Positions 54,560-64,000 of a stretch of DNA of 64,000 nucleotides are shown in pieces. Below the pieces are notes generated by a model, which did not search any database, was not told the DNA's origin, and saw only the letters and a list, made by a program, of their open reading frames with translations. The translations under genes were made by a program, and so were the position numbers. Within the stretch, counting starts at the first letter, position 1. Each line of letters starts with the position of its first letter. The stretch is from assembly GCA_033063855.1 (NCBI GenBank), contig CP093831.1:6510001-6574000 (forward strand). Reading direction: 5' to 3'. Origin of the DNA: Smittia aterrima. Its lineage: Eukaryota; Arthropoda; Insecta; Diptera; Chironomidae.

Positions 54560-55026
54560 ATGAAACGAAAATTGTTTCAATTTTTCTGGATTCTCTCACT
54601 TCTTCACGGACATTTAGTGTCATCATTGAAGTGCTATCTGACAGGAAGTTATGGGCAATCGTGGTCGAAAGATTGCGATCCTGGAATCGCTGAGAGATAT
54701 GGAACAGATCCAGCTTGTTTAACCGCAGTCGTGCTTGATGGTTTGTGTTTGTGAATGTCACTGGAATAAGAAAACTATAAAGAAATATTTTTCTAGAGTA
54801 CAAGAATCCAATTGAATATCGCCATTGCTCGAAAAGCAGCGGAACTGAGCTTCCTGGCGGCTGTGAACTTTTACAAAAACAGAAATTCGTGGTCCACTGT
54901 AGCTTGTGCTTAACAGATAACTGCAATAAGCCTGAAGGTTACAACGAGGGCATCAAAGCGCAACAATCCATCTTCATGTTAACATTCAGTTTCATCGTTG
55001 TTTTGTCAACGAATGTTTTCTCGTGA
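54560..55026 (+). CDS. Ly6/uPAR-family protein 2 (divergent)
   Basis: Exons 54560..54740 and 54797..55026 give 136 residues. Signal peptide (LFQFFWILSLLHGHLVSS), then LKCYLTGS, KDCDPG, ACLTAVV, RHCSKSSG, GCELL, and the closing HCSLCLTDNCNKP. The hydrophobic C-terminus (IFMLTFSFIVVLSTNVFS) looks like a GPI signal. The DNCN ending and Cys spacing place it in the Ly6 superfamily. It lacks the 77-nt second exon of the main cluster, so it is an outlying member; its last exon is nevertheless 230 nt, as in several others. Confidence 0.78.
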
Positions 55027-55762
55027 TTCTTTAAAGTTTTGTTTGTTTGTTCAAGTTTAGAAGTATTCAAAGTTTCATTGTCTGATTATTAATGTTACTG
55101 CGCTTATCTATAACAACTTTAACTACAGAAATAAATATAAAATGTTTGTTAGAAATGTTTTTTTTCTTCGTTGTCTCCTCTCCAAGTTCAAGTGTTTCTT
55201 CTTTCGTCGCCTCTTTCTTCACAATCTTGTTTCGCTGTCGTTTGCATAATTTAAAAACATTTCGAGCCTCAAGCAAAGTTTCATGATACGCAAACCACAG
55301 TTGAATGAAAGGCTTTGCTTGAGCAGCATCGATTTGAATTGAAAAAGGCTTAAAGCGATATAACTTGAAGTATCCTTAGAATCTAAGGTTCGGTTACTAT
55401 TTCTGAAGATTATCAAAGTTTTGTTTGAAAGAGTTTCTAATTTTGATTTTGTGTTTCAAACTTCTGTCCTTTCTCAAGTGCTCAATGTTGAATTGAATTA
55501 GTTCTGGATCTGTTTTGTGTTACGAACAATTAATTTAGAAAGAAATGCCAAAAACAAAATAACAAGTTTCCCTCGCAATATAAACTGATAGCAGACAACC
55601 TTCACCTAGAGGAAGTTTTTGCCAGTGAAGACATCAGAAACTGGTATTTTACCATAATCATAACAAAAAACAAAGTTTTTGTGAATCAATTCGAAAAGAA
55701 AACGAAGAATTCAAAGTGTATCTCAACAAAAAAAAAATATAAAATCTCTTAAAACTTTAATC
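55027..55762. other. Spacer
   Basis: 3' UTR of Ly6-2 and upstream region of the rolling-stone-like gene. Short ORFs on both strands (55067-55416) look like chance. Confidence 0.45.
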
Positions 55763-56693
55763 ATGGAAACGAAATATAAATTCGAAGTAAGAGCAAAGCA
55801 TTTGCAATCATCAACTTCGAATGAAGACGACAGTGGCACAAAGCTTAGTAAAGTTAAAAGTCGCGAGAATGCGTTACCCGATTTCGTTACTTCTCAAGTA
55901 AGTTAAAGAGTTTGTCGTAAAGCAATCAAGTCTCTTGTAATAAAACTTTAATTCCCAGTGGCAAACATCGAGCTCATCAACGACTTATCTGCTTTACCGA
56001 TGGTGTCTCGCAATAATCTCAGTCGTCAGCCTCGCGTTCAATGTTCTTTTCGACTATGAACGTGGTGTGATGAAACACTATTTGATGAATCAGCCACATC
56101 TGAATTTAATTTTCTTCATGATCGTTATGATCGCTGGAGCTCTTCTTGTTACGAACAGTCAAATGAAGGACTCAAAGCTGTTTATGCAATGTTATGATAT
56201 TTTTTGGCATCATACTTTAACCTGGTCATTTTGCGTGACTGGAACTTACTGGTTAGGGCTCAGCAGAGAAACTTCTTCCCTCAGCAACTTTGTCACTCAC
56301 ATGGCTATCTCGTTTATCTTCTTCGTCGATTTATACGTCATCAGATGCTATCATCGGTTCAGATCCTTTCTGTTCACCTTCGTCTACACACTTTGTTATT
56401 TAACCTTCACCTGCGCTTATGAGCTTTTCGGTGGAATCAATAAGTGAGTGAAGAGATGACAGAAATAACTTGACAATAATATTTTGATTTTGTTTTTTAG
56501 GAACGAAGAAAAGGAAGTTTTCTCGGTAGTTGATTGGGCTGAGAGATACAACGTAGCTTTCTGGCAAACACTTTTGCTTCTCATTTGTCTTGCATCGATT
56601 CATCATTTAACTCAGTTCGGTCACTTTATTCGATATCAAATTAGTTTAAATATAACGAAGCGGAAGAAGGCACCAACGACCATTCAAATTTGA
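55763..56693 (+). CDS. Rolling-stone-like multi-pass membrane protein
   Basis: Three exons (55763..55897, 55959..56443, 56501..56693) give 270 residues. A ~50-residue cytoplasmic N-terminus precedes six to seven hydrophobic helices. The WQ near the N-terminus, the FFMIVMIAGALLVTN region and the C-terminal VFSVVDWAERYNVAFWQTLL (VxDW preceding the last helix) resemble the Rost family. In Drosophila, rolling stone acts in myoblast fusion, while most paralogues are uncharacterised. The assignment rests on topology and the VDW motif only. Splice sites are canonical. No signal peptide. Confidence 0.6.
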
Positions 56694-56770
56694 TTGTTTT
56701 TTGACGATTGAATAAAAGTTTAAGTTTCACAAAATATTTCAAGAGCTTTTATTAAACTTTTAGTAAAAGA

Positions 56771-57164
56771 TTAACATTTATTATTAGTGCAGATTGTTCC
56801 GTAAACTGAAAATTTAAAATTAGAAATAATTGATGGGAAATATTTTTAAAGTTTTTAAATACCTTCGACACATTCACATTTGTTGCAATCGTTGTCCCAT
56901 TTCTTGCCCACTTCACAGTTCTGACTGTCGGTATAAGATTTACCGAAACAAGCTTTCTCAGTGCAAGCCAATTGTCCTGGAAAATGAAGAAATGTTTTAA
57001 AAGGTTTTATTTCTTCAATGATTTGACCAACCATCATTGGTACAGAAGCAACCATTGCAATTATTTTCAATATAAGAAACTCCTTGTTCGCAAGTGAAAG
57101 CGACTAATTCGTTGATTGCTACCGCGAAGATCATGAAGAAGGTTAAAGCTCTAAGCAACTTCAT
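56771..57164 (-). CDS. Pacifastin-type protease inhibitor 1 (two domains)
   Basis: Exons 57164..57032, 56976..56863 and 56805..56771 give 93 residues. A signal peptide (to ELVAF) is followed by two six-Cys pacifastin light-chain domains: TCEQG..CNGCFC..LACTEKAC and NCEVG..CNKCEC..TICTNNKC, matching C-x(9-12)-CNxCxC-x-CTxxxC. Family role: small secreted inhibitors of trypsin/chymotrypsin-like enzymes, including prophenoloxidase cascades. The residue after CT, usually taken as P1, is Glu in domain 1 and Asn in domain 2, which is unusual. A tandem paralogue lies just upstream with identical last two exon lengths. Confidence 0.85.
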
Positions 57165-57254
57165 TTCTGCAAAATGAAATGTCAACACTGTTTTAAGAAG
57201 TTTTTGTCTCAATGACTTGACACGAACTGAGAACGATAAAGATTTTGCTGACGA

Positions 57255-57261
57255 CTTTATA
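57255..57261 (-). promoter_or_regulatory. TATA box of pacifastin gene 1
   Basis: TATAAAG on the minus strand, followed at the expected distance by TCAGTT (57230-57225), an arthropod-type initiator. Confidence 0.6.
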
Positions 57262-57441
57262 CGAACATTTTAAAATGAATGACATGAACTAGAAAAACCT
57301 GAAATAAGCAAAATCGATTTAAAGCGTTAACCCTAAAAGTCATTTCGCTTCCGACCTGTAAGCGATAAAAAAATCTTTTAATGGATTCAAACGTGTTCAA
57401 AATTTTTATTCTCTTCCGAAGTCAGATGTACAACAAAATGT

Positions 57442-57845
57442 TTAACAAACATGATTCGTGCAGATTGTACCAAGATCTAAAATAATAAAAAAAAATTGAG
57501 AAAGGACGAAAATTAAATTAAATCTTTTGCTTTACTTTCAACGCATTCGCACTTGTTGCATTCTTTTTCCCATTTCTTGCCAACTTCACAATTTTGACTG
57601 TCAGAAAACGATTTACCAATGCAACCTTTCAAAGTGCAACCCAAGTGACCTAAACAAGTTTGAAATAAAGTAATACTGATTAAAATTTATGAAATTATTT
57701 AATGTCCTCTCTCACCTTTTGCACAAAAGCAACCATTGCAATCATTCTCAATGTACGGAACATTCTCTTCACAAGTAAAAGCATTTATTTCGATTATCGT
57801 CAGAGCGAAGATCATTAAAATAAACAGAGACTTAAGCAACTTCAT
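57442..57845 (-). CDS. Pacifastin-type protease inhibitor 2 (two domains)
   Basis: Exons 57845..57716, 57649..57536 and 57476..57442 give 92 residues. Signal peptide, then two domains: TCEEN..CNGCFC..LGCTLKGC and NCEVG..CNKCEC..TICTNHVC. The central QNCEVGKKW segment is identical to inhibitor 1. The putative P1 is Leu in domain 1 (as in chymotrypsin-directed pacifastins) and Asn in domain 2. Exons 2 and 3 (114 and 35 nt) match the paralogue exactly. Secretion and inhibition follow from family knowledge; targets are unknown. Confidence 0.85.
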
Positions 57846-57992
57846 TTTAAATTTAAAACTTTACTTCTTGAGTGGATCTTCCAGCAGCAAATGAAACATT
57901 TTTTCAAAAGAACTTTGACTACGAACAATCAAGTCGAAGTGGAAAAACCTGTTGAATGAAAATAAAGTTTTTAAATTTCAAATACAGAGAAA
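57846..57992. other. Promoter side of pacifastin gene 2
   Basis: Short AT-rich interval; no distinct element recognised. Confidence 0.3.
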
Positions 57993-58346
57993 ATGTTATC
58001 GACGAATGACTGTCTCGGAAAGTCTCTGATTAATTTTTGGGGTCATGAAGTAATTTCTGAGAATATCTGTCAGATTAAAAATTGTTCTGCTGAAATGCTT
58101 ATATTCCTTTTAATCAACAAGTCAGAATGTGACTTTGTTCGTAATTTGCTCGTCTTCACAACTTTGCTGCTTTTCATGGAATTTTCAATGCAGCTGAATC
58201 GTCATTGTGACAGATGTCTAGAGTTGTTTACAGAAGAAAGTAATGAGGATTGTTGTTGCGAACGGCATGAACTTGTGGCGAGATGGAAAGATCTGCGAAA
58301 GCAAGCCTTTGGAAGTTATAGAAATATTTTGAAAGCAATTGAATAA
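57993..58346 (+). CDS. Unidentified 117-residue ORF with one membrane helix
   Basis: An intronless ORF. It has a hydrophobic segment near residues 52-64 (NLLVFTTLLLFMEF), eight or more Cys including CDRCLELF and EDCCCERHE, and an AATAAA near its stop. I recognise no family. The composition is less AT-driven than random ORFs here, which is weak support for a gene. It could also be a 3' exon of something unseen. Confidence 0.35.
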   Translation: MLSTNDCLGKSLINFWGHEVISENICQIKNCSAEMLIFLLINKSECDFVRNLLVFTTLLLFMEFSMQLNRHCDRCLELFTEESNEDCCCERHELVARWKDLRKQAFGSYRNILKAIE

Positions 58347-58527
58347 ATGAAGAAGAAATTAACCAATTTTCGTTTGAATAATTAAATTCTATTTGACCAA
58401 CAACAAGTCACGATCAAAACACTTCCGATGATTGAAAAGGATTTGTGAAGCACTTCGACCGCGACTCGAGTCATTCTTTTGCCATCTTTCATTGAACAAA
58501 GAAGAACTTTGAAAAATAAAGTGAAAA

Positions 58528-59070
58528 ATGAAGTTATTTGTGATTTGTTTGTTGTTTTTCTTTTGCTATGCCGTTGATGGTAAATGTGTTTCAGTTTGCG
58601 ATGATTTGGCATTGTTAACGAATAAATTTAAAGGTTCAACGATGAAATGTTTCACCTGCAAGAACAGCGACAACTTGAACTGCAAATCAGCTTCTCACCT
58701 TACGATCGAAGTGATTTTTTAAAGGAATCTTGAATCTATAATCTCAATTAAATCTTTTAGGACTGCTCTGAAATAAGTCAACGTGAAATATCTCAAAACT
58801 ACAAAACAGTTTGCTCAAAAATTGTTTCCGAAGGTTTGTTGAATTTTTTTTCAAGGCTCATAAAAATATTTTTATTTTGCAGGAGGAAAAAGTTTCATTC
58901 GCGGTTGTGCGAAGATCAGCTCATCAACAGAATATTGCGAATCCCACCAGAATCGCACCAGAGATGCAAAATGTTACTTCTGCGATTCGGATTTATGCAA
59001 TAATTGCAACCACTTGGTCTCAAAATTATGGATCGTCTTAATCGTTTGTCTTTTCATCTTTGGAGCCTAA
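58528..59070 (+). CDS. Ly6/uPAR-family protein 3
   Basis: Four exons (58528..58579, 58634..58710, 58761..58833, 58883..59070) give 129 residues. Signal peptide (LFVICLLFFFCYAVDG), MKCFTCKN, LNCKS, DCSEIS, VCSKIV, RGCAK, YCESH, and the final CYFCDSDLCNN. A very short hydrophobic C-terminus (LWIVLIVCLFIFGA) suits GPI attachment. Exon 2 is 77 nt and exon 3 is 73 nt. Three-finger fold by Cys pattern. Function cannot be assigned to a specific insect Ly6. Confidence 0.8.
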
Positions 59071-59286
59071 TTGACAAAACTTGGAATTTTATTAGAAAAA
59101 TGTTTGCGTGATTAGATTGATTTTGAGATGGAAATAAAGCAAGGAAGTGTTTATTGATTGCACGTAAATGAGAGTTGTTCGATTTAATTGTTCCTAGAAG
59201 TCTTGAATCAATATTTCGACACGACATCCAAAAGTTGAAATAAACTTTTTTCTAGTCATTGCTTAAGTTGATTGAGAAAGAGCATA

Positions 59287-59882
59287 ATGACGGAAAGTTT
59301 ATTTTTTCGTTTTCTTGTTCTAATAGTTTTGTTTCAAACTTGTAAGTGTTTGAAAATTTATAAAACATTTTTTAATTAAAGCATCTGCAGGCTTGAGCTT
59401 ACAATGTTTAGACTGCGAGTTCACGAGCCCGAAGCGATGTGCCAGTGGAAAACTGTTGAGATCAAAAGTAAATCTTGAATAATTTTATCGATTAATAATT
59501 TAATTGGAAATTAATTTGATTCTACAGCCGTGCAAAGATTTGACTGAAGAACAAATTGCTCACAATGTTAGCAATGTTTGCGTAAAAACACATCAACTTC
59601 GTAAAATTATTGTTTCTAAAAAAAATGTGAAATAAATTAATTTTTTTCGCAGATGCCAGTGACAAAATTAAGCGTAACTGCGGCTATCAGTGCCAAGAAG
59701 GATGTACTTTTCCTAGAAAGATAGATTACTGCGAAATATTCATGGAAAATCATCCCAATTCGAAATGCTTCGCGTGCAGCAAATCCTTGTGCAATAACGC
59801 TCCAAAGCTTTGTCCCGTCGTTACTGTCATCCTAATTGTTTTTGTTATAACTTTGGCTTACGCAAGAGGAATCGTTTATTAA
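59287..59882 (+). CDS. Ly6/uPAR-family protein 4
   Basis: Four exons (59287..59341, 59391..59467, 59528..59600, 59653..59882; lengths 55, 77, 73, 230) give 144 residues. Signal peptide, LQCLDCEF, RCASG, PCKDLT, VCVKT, a Cys-richer third finger (NCGYQCQEGC), then KCFACSKSLCNN and a hydrophobic tail (VVTVILIVFVITLA). The two additional Cys in NCGYQCQEGC might form an extra disulfide in this member. It converges with the secreted protein gene at 59918, with only 35 bp between the stops. Confidence 0.82.
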
Positions 59883-59917
59883 ATGTTCATTTGTTGAAAA
59901 GTCATTGTACTTATTCG

Positions 59918-60268
59918 TCAACAGACTTGAGGACATCTTATCGCTTTATGTGCTGGTGGCAATTTGTTCTGATTCCAACGACCACGATTATCTACTGCTA
60001 CAGAAACTCCATAGCAACCTCGTCGTGTATAAACTCTACATTGATATCCGCCGTTCGTGAATCCAGACACATAGGGACTGTAACCAGCTCCAAGGTTGAC
60101 GCAGTCGTATCCGCTTTGATAAGCAGTGCAATCAGAAAGATCTGCGTTCTTACAAAGATTGATGGTACCTGGCCCGGATTTTCGATCAGAGTCACACCAG
60201 AAAGCTTGACTTTCCGAGAAATCAAAACTTAGAAGTATTATTAACACAAACAGAGCTAAATAATTCAT
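59918..60268 (-). CDS. Secreted Cys-rich protein, single exon, unknown family
   Basis: A 116-residue ORF with a clear signal peptide (LALFVLIILLSFDFSESQA) and a mature chain of ~95 residues with eight Cys. The pattern includes FWCDSD, NLCKNADLSDC, YDCVNLG, YQCRVYTRRGCYG and a final RCPQVC. Gly/Tyr/Asn-rich turns (GYSPYVSGFTNGGYQC) suggest a compact beta fold, perhaps beta/gamma-crystallin-like, but I cannot confirm it. It has no introns, whereas every flanking Ly6 gene has two or three, and it lies on the opposite strand inside their array. Recent insertion or transfer is possible. Confidence 0.7.
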   Translation of the reverse strand: MNYLALFVLIILLSFDFSESQAFWCDSDRKSGPGTINLCKNADLSDCTAYQSGYDCVNLGAGYSPYVSGFTNGGYQCRVYTRRGCYGVSVAVDNRGRWNQNKLPPAHKAIRCPQVC

Positions 60269-60652
60269 CGCAGATTAAATAATTTGTGTAGCACTCAATG
60301 AGTCTCTCACAAAATACTGAAAACTCGAATGACTTGTGCGAAGTTTCTTATCAAATGTGGATTGAACTTTAATCTGTTTCTGGCAAAAATATTTGATGAC
60401 TTAAAGATGAAGTGTTTACATATTTTTAAGATTTCAATTAGTTCTCGTACAAGAACTTTTCAAAGCTCTTACCAAAGCAATCGATTTGCCGTCTTCAAAT
60501 AATTTATCGATCTCTGTTTTATGTTCGTCTTGGCATTATCAAGATTTCTCTAATAATGAATAAATAATTTTCAATGTCAGAATCCTTTCTGGTGAATAAT
60601 CCAATAATTCCTTTCTTCACATTATTCTCACTTTGAGAGTTTAGGCTTAACC
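60269..60652. other. Spacer
   Basis: Divergent promoter region of the secreted protein (minus) and Ly6-5 (plus). Nothing else is seen. Confidence 0.45.
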
Positions 60653-61247
60653 ATGAAGTTCGTTCTTATTTTTCTTGTTCTTGTCGTCCTTTGCGTGGTT
60701 AAAAGTAAGAAATCGATTAAAGCAAAATCAAAGTTTATTTATTCTCGTTTAAAATTCAGACTCAGCACTCTTCTGCTACAATTGCGTTAATCGAACTCAA
60801 GAGCAGTGCGAAATTGGAAAATATTTGATCGAAGAGGCGAGAACTTTTTATTCTTGATGATAATCTTTGAATTCATTAATTTATTTATTCACAGGATTGT
60901 CCATTTTTAACTGAAGAAAAGTTAGCTTATGGACTCTATCCTATCTGCACTAAAACAATTAAAAATTGTAAATTAAAATTCGCTTTCGGATAAATTAATA
61001 TTTTCACTTTTTCACAGTTGCCAATGGAACAAAATTCTACGATCGATCGTGCAATCGCAACATTTACCAGGGAAGAGACTACTGCGCAACGATGAAAATG
61101 TCCCTCAACGACACCGATTGCTTGATTTGCGATCAAGACTTATGCAACGGGGCAACACAAATTATCGTTAAGTGTTGGCTTTTCATCGCCGCAATGATCA
61201 TCGCCATGTACATTCGTCACCAGAATACCCTCACAGAAATGGTTTGA
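60653..61247 (+). CDS. Ly6/uPAR-family protein 5
   Basis: Four exons (60653..60704, 60760..60836, 60895..60967, 61018..61247; lengths 52, 77, 73, 230) give 143 residues. Signal peptide, LFCYNCVN, QCEIG, DCPFLT, ICTKT, RSCNRN, YCATM, and CLICDQDLCNG, then a hydrophobic helix (KCWLFIAAMIIAMY) followed by ~14 polar residues. That tail is longer than in its siblings and may mean a transmembrane rather than GPI form. The intron after exon 2 begins GCGAGA: a GC-AG intron if the conserved 77-nt exon is respected. Confidence 0.78.
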
Positions 61248-61423
61248 GTAGATCAATAGAGAAAAATGTTTTCTCACTTTCGTGTAGAACAGAAATAAAG
61301 TTTGATGTTATCAATGAAAAACTGTTTCCACTTATTAAGCGTCGTCAAGATCTCTGGTTTTTCTTTAAGTCGTCATTTGCTTCTACCAATCCACGACGAA
61401 AAGTTAAAGATTCACTGACGACA

Positions 61424-62017
61424 ATGAGAATTGTGATCAATATTTTCTTGCTCTCACTTTTTGTATCGATCGGTAAGGAACTTTAAAAGTTGTTTTTCAA
61501 ATCTCAAATGATTTTTAAAGGCTCGGCTATTCAGTGCTACTTTTGTGGAAATTTGAGACAAGCAAGATGTGCTCCAGCCATCGATTTGAGCAAACAAGTG
61601 AGAAACTTTTATTGAGGATCGTCGGTTATATAATTTCTAAATATTTTCTCAGTTTTGCTCTGAAGTTTATCATGAAAATGAGACGACCATCGCTGCAGGA
61701 AAGAAAAGTGTTTGCGTTAAGTTAATCACGCCGAGTGAGTTTGAAACTTTGAAAGATTTAATTATTTTAACGTTTTGATCTAATTAGATAAGATAATCAA
61801 TGAAACTGCTCCGTACATTAATCGATTTTGTGGCAGAGCGGGCGGGTCTGAAGACTCCTGCGACTATTACACTCGAGGCGTTGAGAACATTACGTGTTTG
61901 ACTTGCGATACCGATTTGTGCAACAATGCAAGGAAGCCTCAAAGTGATTTATTGACTAATGTGATCGGGTCAATAATTATTGTCATCGCTTTCTTTTCAA
62001 TGAAATATTTAGTTTAA
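61424..62017 (+). CDS. Ly6/uPAR-family protein 6
   Basis: Four exons (61424..61472, 61521..61597, 61653..61734, 61788..62017; lengths 49, 77, 82, 230) give 145 residues. Signal peptide (IVINIFLLSLFVSIGSA), IQCYFCGN, RCAPA, FCSEV, VCVKLI, RFCGRAGG, SCDYY, and TCLTCDTDLCNN. Two NxT sites in finger two and three (NETT, NETA) suggest glycosylation. Hydrophobic C-terminus (VIGSIIIVIAFFSM) for GPI. Exon lengths match Ly6-1 except for the signal-peptide exon. Confidence 0.83.
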
Positions 62018-62185
62018 AAGTGGCCGTGAAATCAATTCTTGTGCGTGACTTGATTAGAGATAAAAAAAAACAGTTTTCCATGTTAGGAGTGTGAGATTTG
62101 AGGAGCTAACCAAACACTCGAGATCAAAGGCGTTGATAACTCAAAGACAGTCATGAACTTTATTCTTTTTGAAATCGACGAGAAG

Positions 62186-62698
62186 ATGAGACAATATTTC
62201 GTCCTCAGCGTAATTTTGATTTTTTTGTCCACAGGTAAATGTGAGAAATATTAAAAATTTATTTTTAAATCTTCTTCTACTTCAACAGCAATCGCTCTAA
62301 CATGCTACACTTGCAAAATGTTTAATAAACATCACTGCGATCTGCTGGAACAGTTAGACGTTGAGGTGAGCTTAAAACAAAATAAAGAAAAAAATTTAAA
62401 TTATAATTTTAATCAGGAATGTGAAGAGCATTCAAAAATTGATCGAGAAAGAGGGAGACGAAACATTTGTTTGAAGTCAAAATTTCAAACAAAAGACCCA
62501 AAGAATCCATTACAAGTTAGAAGGTTGTGCGGATCTCTTGGTCCTCATCACAACACTTGCGACATTTTCAGAAAAATAGAAAATAATACAGAATGTTGGG
62601 ATTGCGACACAGATCTCTGCAACTCCTCACCCACAACTATGTTCACCCTTTGGCTGATCATTGCGTGTTTTGCTGGCATGATTTTGTTTTTCGTGTAA
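62186..62698 (+). CDS. Ly6/uPAR-family protein 7
   Basis: Three exons (62186..62234, 62289..62365, 62417..62698) give 135 residues. It keeps the 77-nt exon 2 but has lost the intron between the usual exons 3 and 4, giving a fused 282-nt last exon. Signal peptide, LTCYTCKM, HCDLL, ECEEH, ICLKSK, RLCGSL, TCDIF and ECWDCDTDLCNS, with a hydrophobic tail (LWLIIACFAGMILFF). An in-frame ATG at 62153 would add 11 residues before the signal peptide and is less likely. Confidence 0.82.
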
Positions 62699-62844
62699 TT
62701 TCTGAAGTGTTCTGAGAAGAATAAAAAGTTGTGTGACAAGTCGGAGTGTTTAATTGTTCGAAATGTAAGATTCTTATGTCTGATACGAGTTAACATTAAG
62801 TCAACTTAGACTCATTTTCTCACTCGAACTTTAAGCGAAAGGAT

Positions 62845-63392
62845 ATGAGGCTTCATCTTCTTTTTGGATTAACTTTAATCTTTACATCGTCTGGTAAGTT
62901 TCATTGACAATTGATATGAAAAATTAATTAAATTTGCAAATTAGCTTCAGCATTGATTTGCCACAGTTGTCGGCTAATCGAGCAGGAGAAATGTGCAAAT
63001 GCAAGAAGTTTAACGAAGCAGGTAAAGCTTTATTTTGCTTTTCCTAAAAAAACTTAAATCAAAATTAATTTAGGATTGTTACGAGCCATCCTTATACGAC
63101 AAAAATCATGGAACTAAATCAGCTTGCATTACGATTACAGTCAAAGGTATCTTGTCAATCAAATATTCTTAACCATGAACTAAAAAAAATTTCGACAGAC
63201 GATGGAGCTCAATTTGTTGGACGATATTGTGGACGAGTGGGAACTGGTGACAGTTGCAAAATTGCGGAATCGTATAACAAAACTGTCAAATGTTCAAGCT
63301 GCCTAACCGATTTCTGCAATGATTCACAACGTGCTAAGTTTTCAAGTTTGTTTGTTTTGTTGTGCGTGACAATTATCTTGTTTCTGAAATAA
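62845..63392 (+). CDS. Ly6/uPAR-family protein 8
   Basis: Four exons (62845..62893, 62945..63021, 63074..63146, 63199..63392; lengths 49, 77, 73, 194) give 130 residues. Signal peptide (LHLLFGLTLIFTSSASA), LICHSCRL, KCANA, DCYEP, ACITIT, RYCGRVG, SCKIA and KCSSCLTDFCND; hydrophobic tail (LFVLLCVTIILFLK). The last intron is short (52 bp) and itself open in frame, so an unspliced reading would insert residues between two conserved Cys. The spliced form fits the family. Confidence 0.8.
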
Positions 63393-63834
63393 ATTTGTAA
63401 TCAAAAAACATATTTTTGGTGTCGCTAACGAAACATTTCGCTAATTACATTTTTTATAATTAGTCATTCGCCTTCCGAATTTGATACGTAGCTACATTTT
63501 GCCTTATTTTTCTTAAATCAATTTGACGCAATTATTTGCAATTATCATTTGCCCAATTGTGAAGGAAAATGACGGACAATTACAAAATTATTCTTACTCG
63601 TTAAGTCACGTGCGAAGTAAAATCGATTGAAAGAACATGTTTTGACAATCGATCCGTTTTGAAGGCGATGGGGTTGACCAGGTGAGGATCATGTTGACAA
63701 GTTTTTATTGAAGATCTTGTTAGCGAGATATGTAAAAAAAATTCTTACTTTCTGTATTTGTTTTAGCTTCGCTTATACTGTTTCTTGAGAGAAAGCTTTC
63801 AAGTCTCTTTCATTAAAATCGTTGGCAAAGAAAA
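63393..63834. other. Spacer
   Basis: Ly6-8 3' UTR and Ly6-9 promoter. No feature recognised. Confidence 0.45.
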
Positions 63835-64000
63835 ATGAAAGTTTTCAGTTTTCTCGTCGTGGTTCCTTTTGTTTATCTCATCAACATCAGTGAGCGTTCA
63901 ATTAAAGTTAATAAAAAGTTTTAAATTTAAATTATTGTTCCAGCTCTGGCAATGCGATGCTACAACTGTTCGTTGGCCGAGCAACATCGTTGCGTAAATG
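63835..64000 (+). CDS. Ly6/uPAR-family protein 9, cut by window end
   Basis: Exon 1 (63835..63889) encodes a signal peptide (FSFLVVVPFVYLINI); exon 2 starts at 63944 with LAMRCYNCSLAEQHRCVN and runs off the window. Exon 1 length (55), the phase-1 intron and the CYNC motif match the preceding Ly6 genes, so the array continues to the right. Confidence 0.75.

Noticed and set aside
54318..54926. 202-codon minus-strand ORF
   Set aside because: It overlaps both exons and the intron of Ly6-2, where the plus strand carries a signal peptide and the Ly6 Cys pattern; no domain is seen on the minus strand.

Overview
The window looks like nuclear DNA of an insect, most likely a nematoceran fly; a chironomid midge is my best guess from gene content, not a proof. 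It is AT-rich with densely packed genes. Introns are mostly 49-65 bp with GT-AG ends. Several families are typical of insects or Diptera: takeout/JHBP, Spaetzle-like, Methuselah-like receptors, pacifastin inhibitors, rolling-stone-like protein, trehalose-transporter-like MFS proteins and a Ly6/uPAR tandem array. There are no operons, bacterial features or CRISPR arrays. Exon joins below were made by hand from splice sites and frame continuity.

Layout. 0-9 kb: a multi-pass membrane protein, NRDE2 (minus), two Cys-cluster/Pro-Gln-rich proteins, an OTUD6-type deubiquitinase (minus) and the SS18 chromatin subunit. 9-17 kb: four tiny cysteine-rich, tail-anchored proteins (all minus) interleaved with a P450-like protein that lacks its heme-binding loop, two JHBP/takeout genes and a small Spaetzle-like cystine-knot ligand. 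18-24 kb: three tandem Methuselah-like 7TM receptors almost without an ectodomain, separated by repeated spacer DNA and one tRNA-derived SINE-like insertion with target-site duplications. 24-27 kb: a B4GAT1-like glycosyltransferase and an F-box protein. 27.5-36.4 kb: six leucine-rich-repeat, probably GPI-anchored proteins, including a 3.3-kb tandem duplication; one copy is broken by a 316-bp insertion in its signal peptide. 36.6-41.4 kb: a trypsin-like protease with a 12-nt microexon, VAC14 (minus) and mitochondrial ribosomal protein S2. 41.6-53.7 kb: four trehalose/sugar transporter paralogues, with one Ly6 gene between the first two. 54.5-64 kb: further Ly6 genes, a rolling-stone-like protein, two pacifastin inhibitors, an unidentified ORF and a secreted Cys-rich protein on the opposite strand.

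Together this is a mix of conserved housekeeping genes (NRDE2, OTUD6, SS18, VAC14, mRpS2) and lineage-specific tandem arrays encoding secreted or surface proteins. The best candidates for something undescribed are the Cys-cluster tail-anchored microproteins, which share one intron position, and the P450-like pseudoenzyme whose reading frame is intact.
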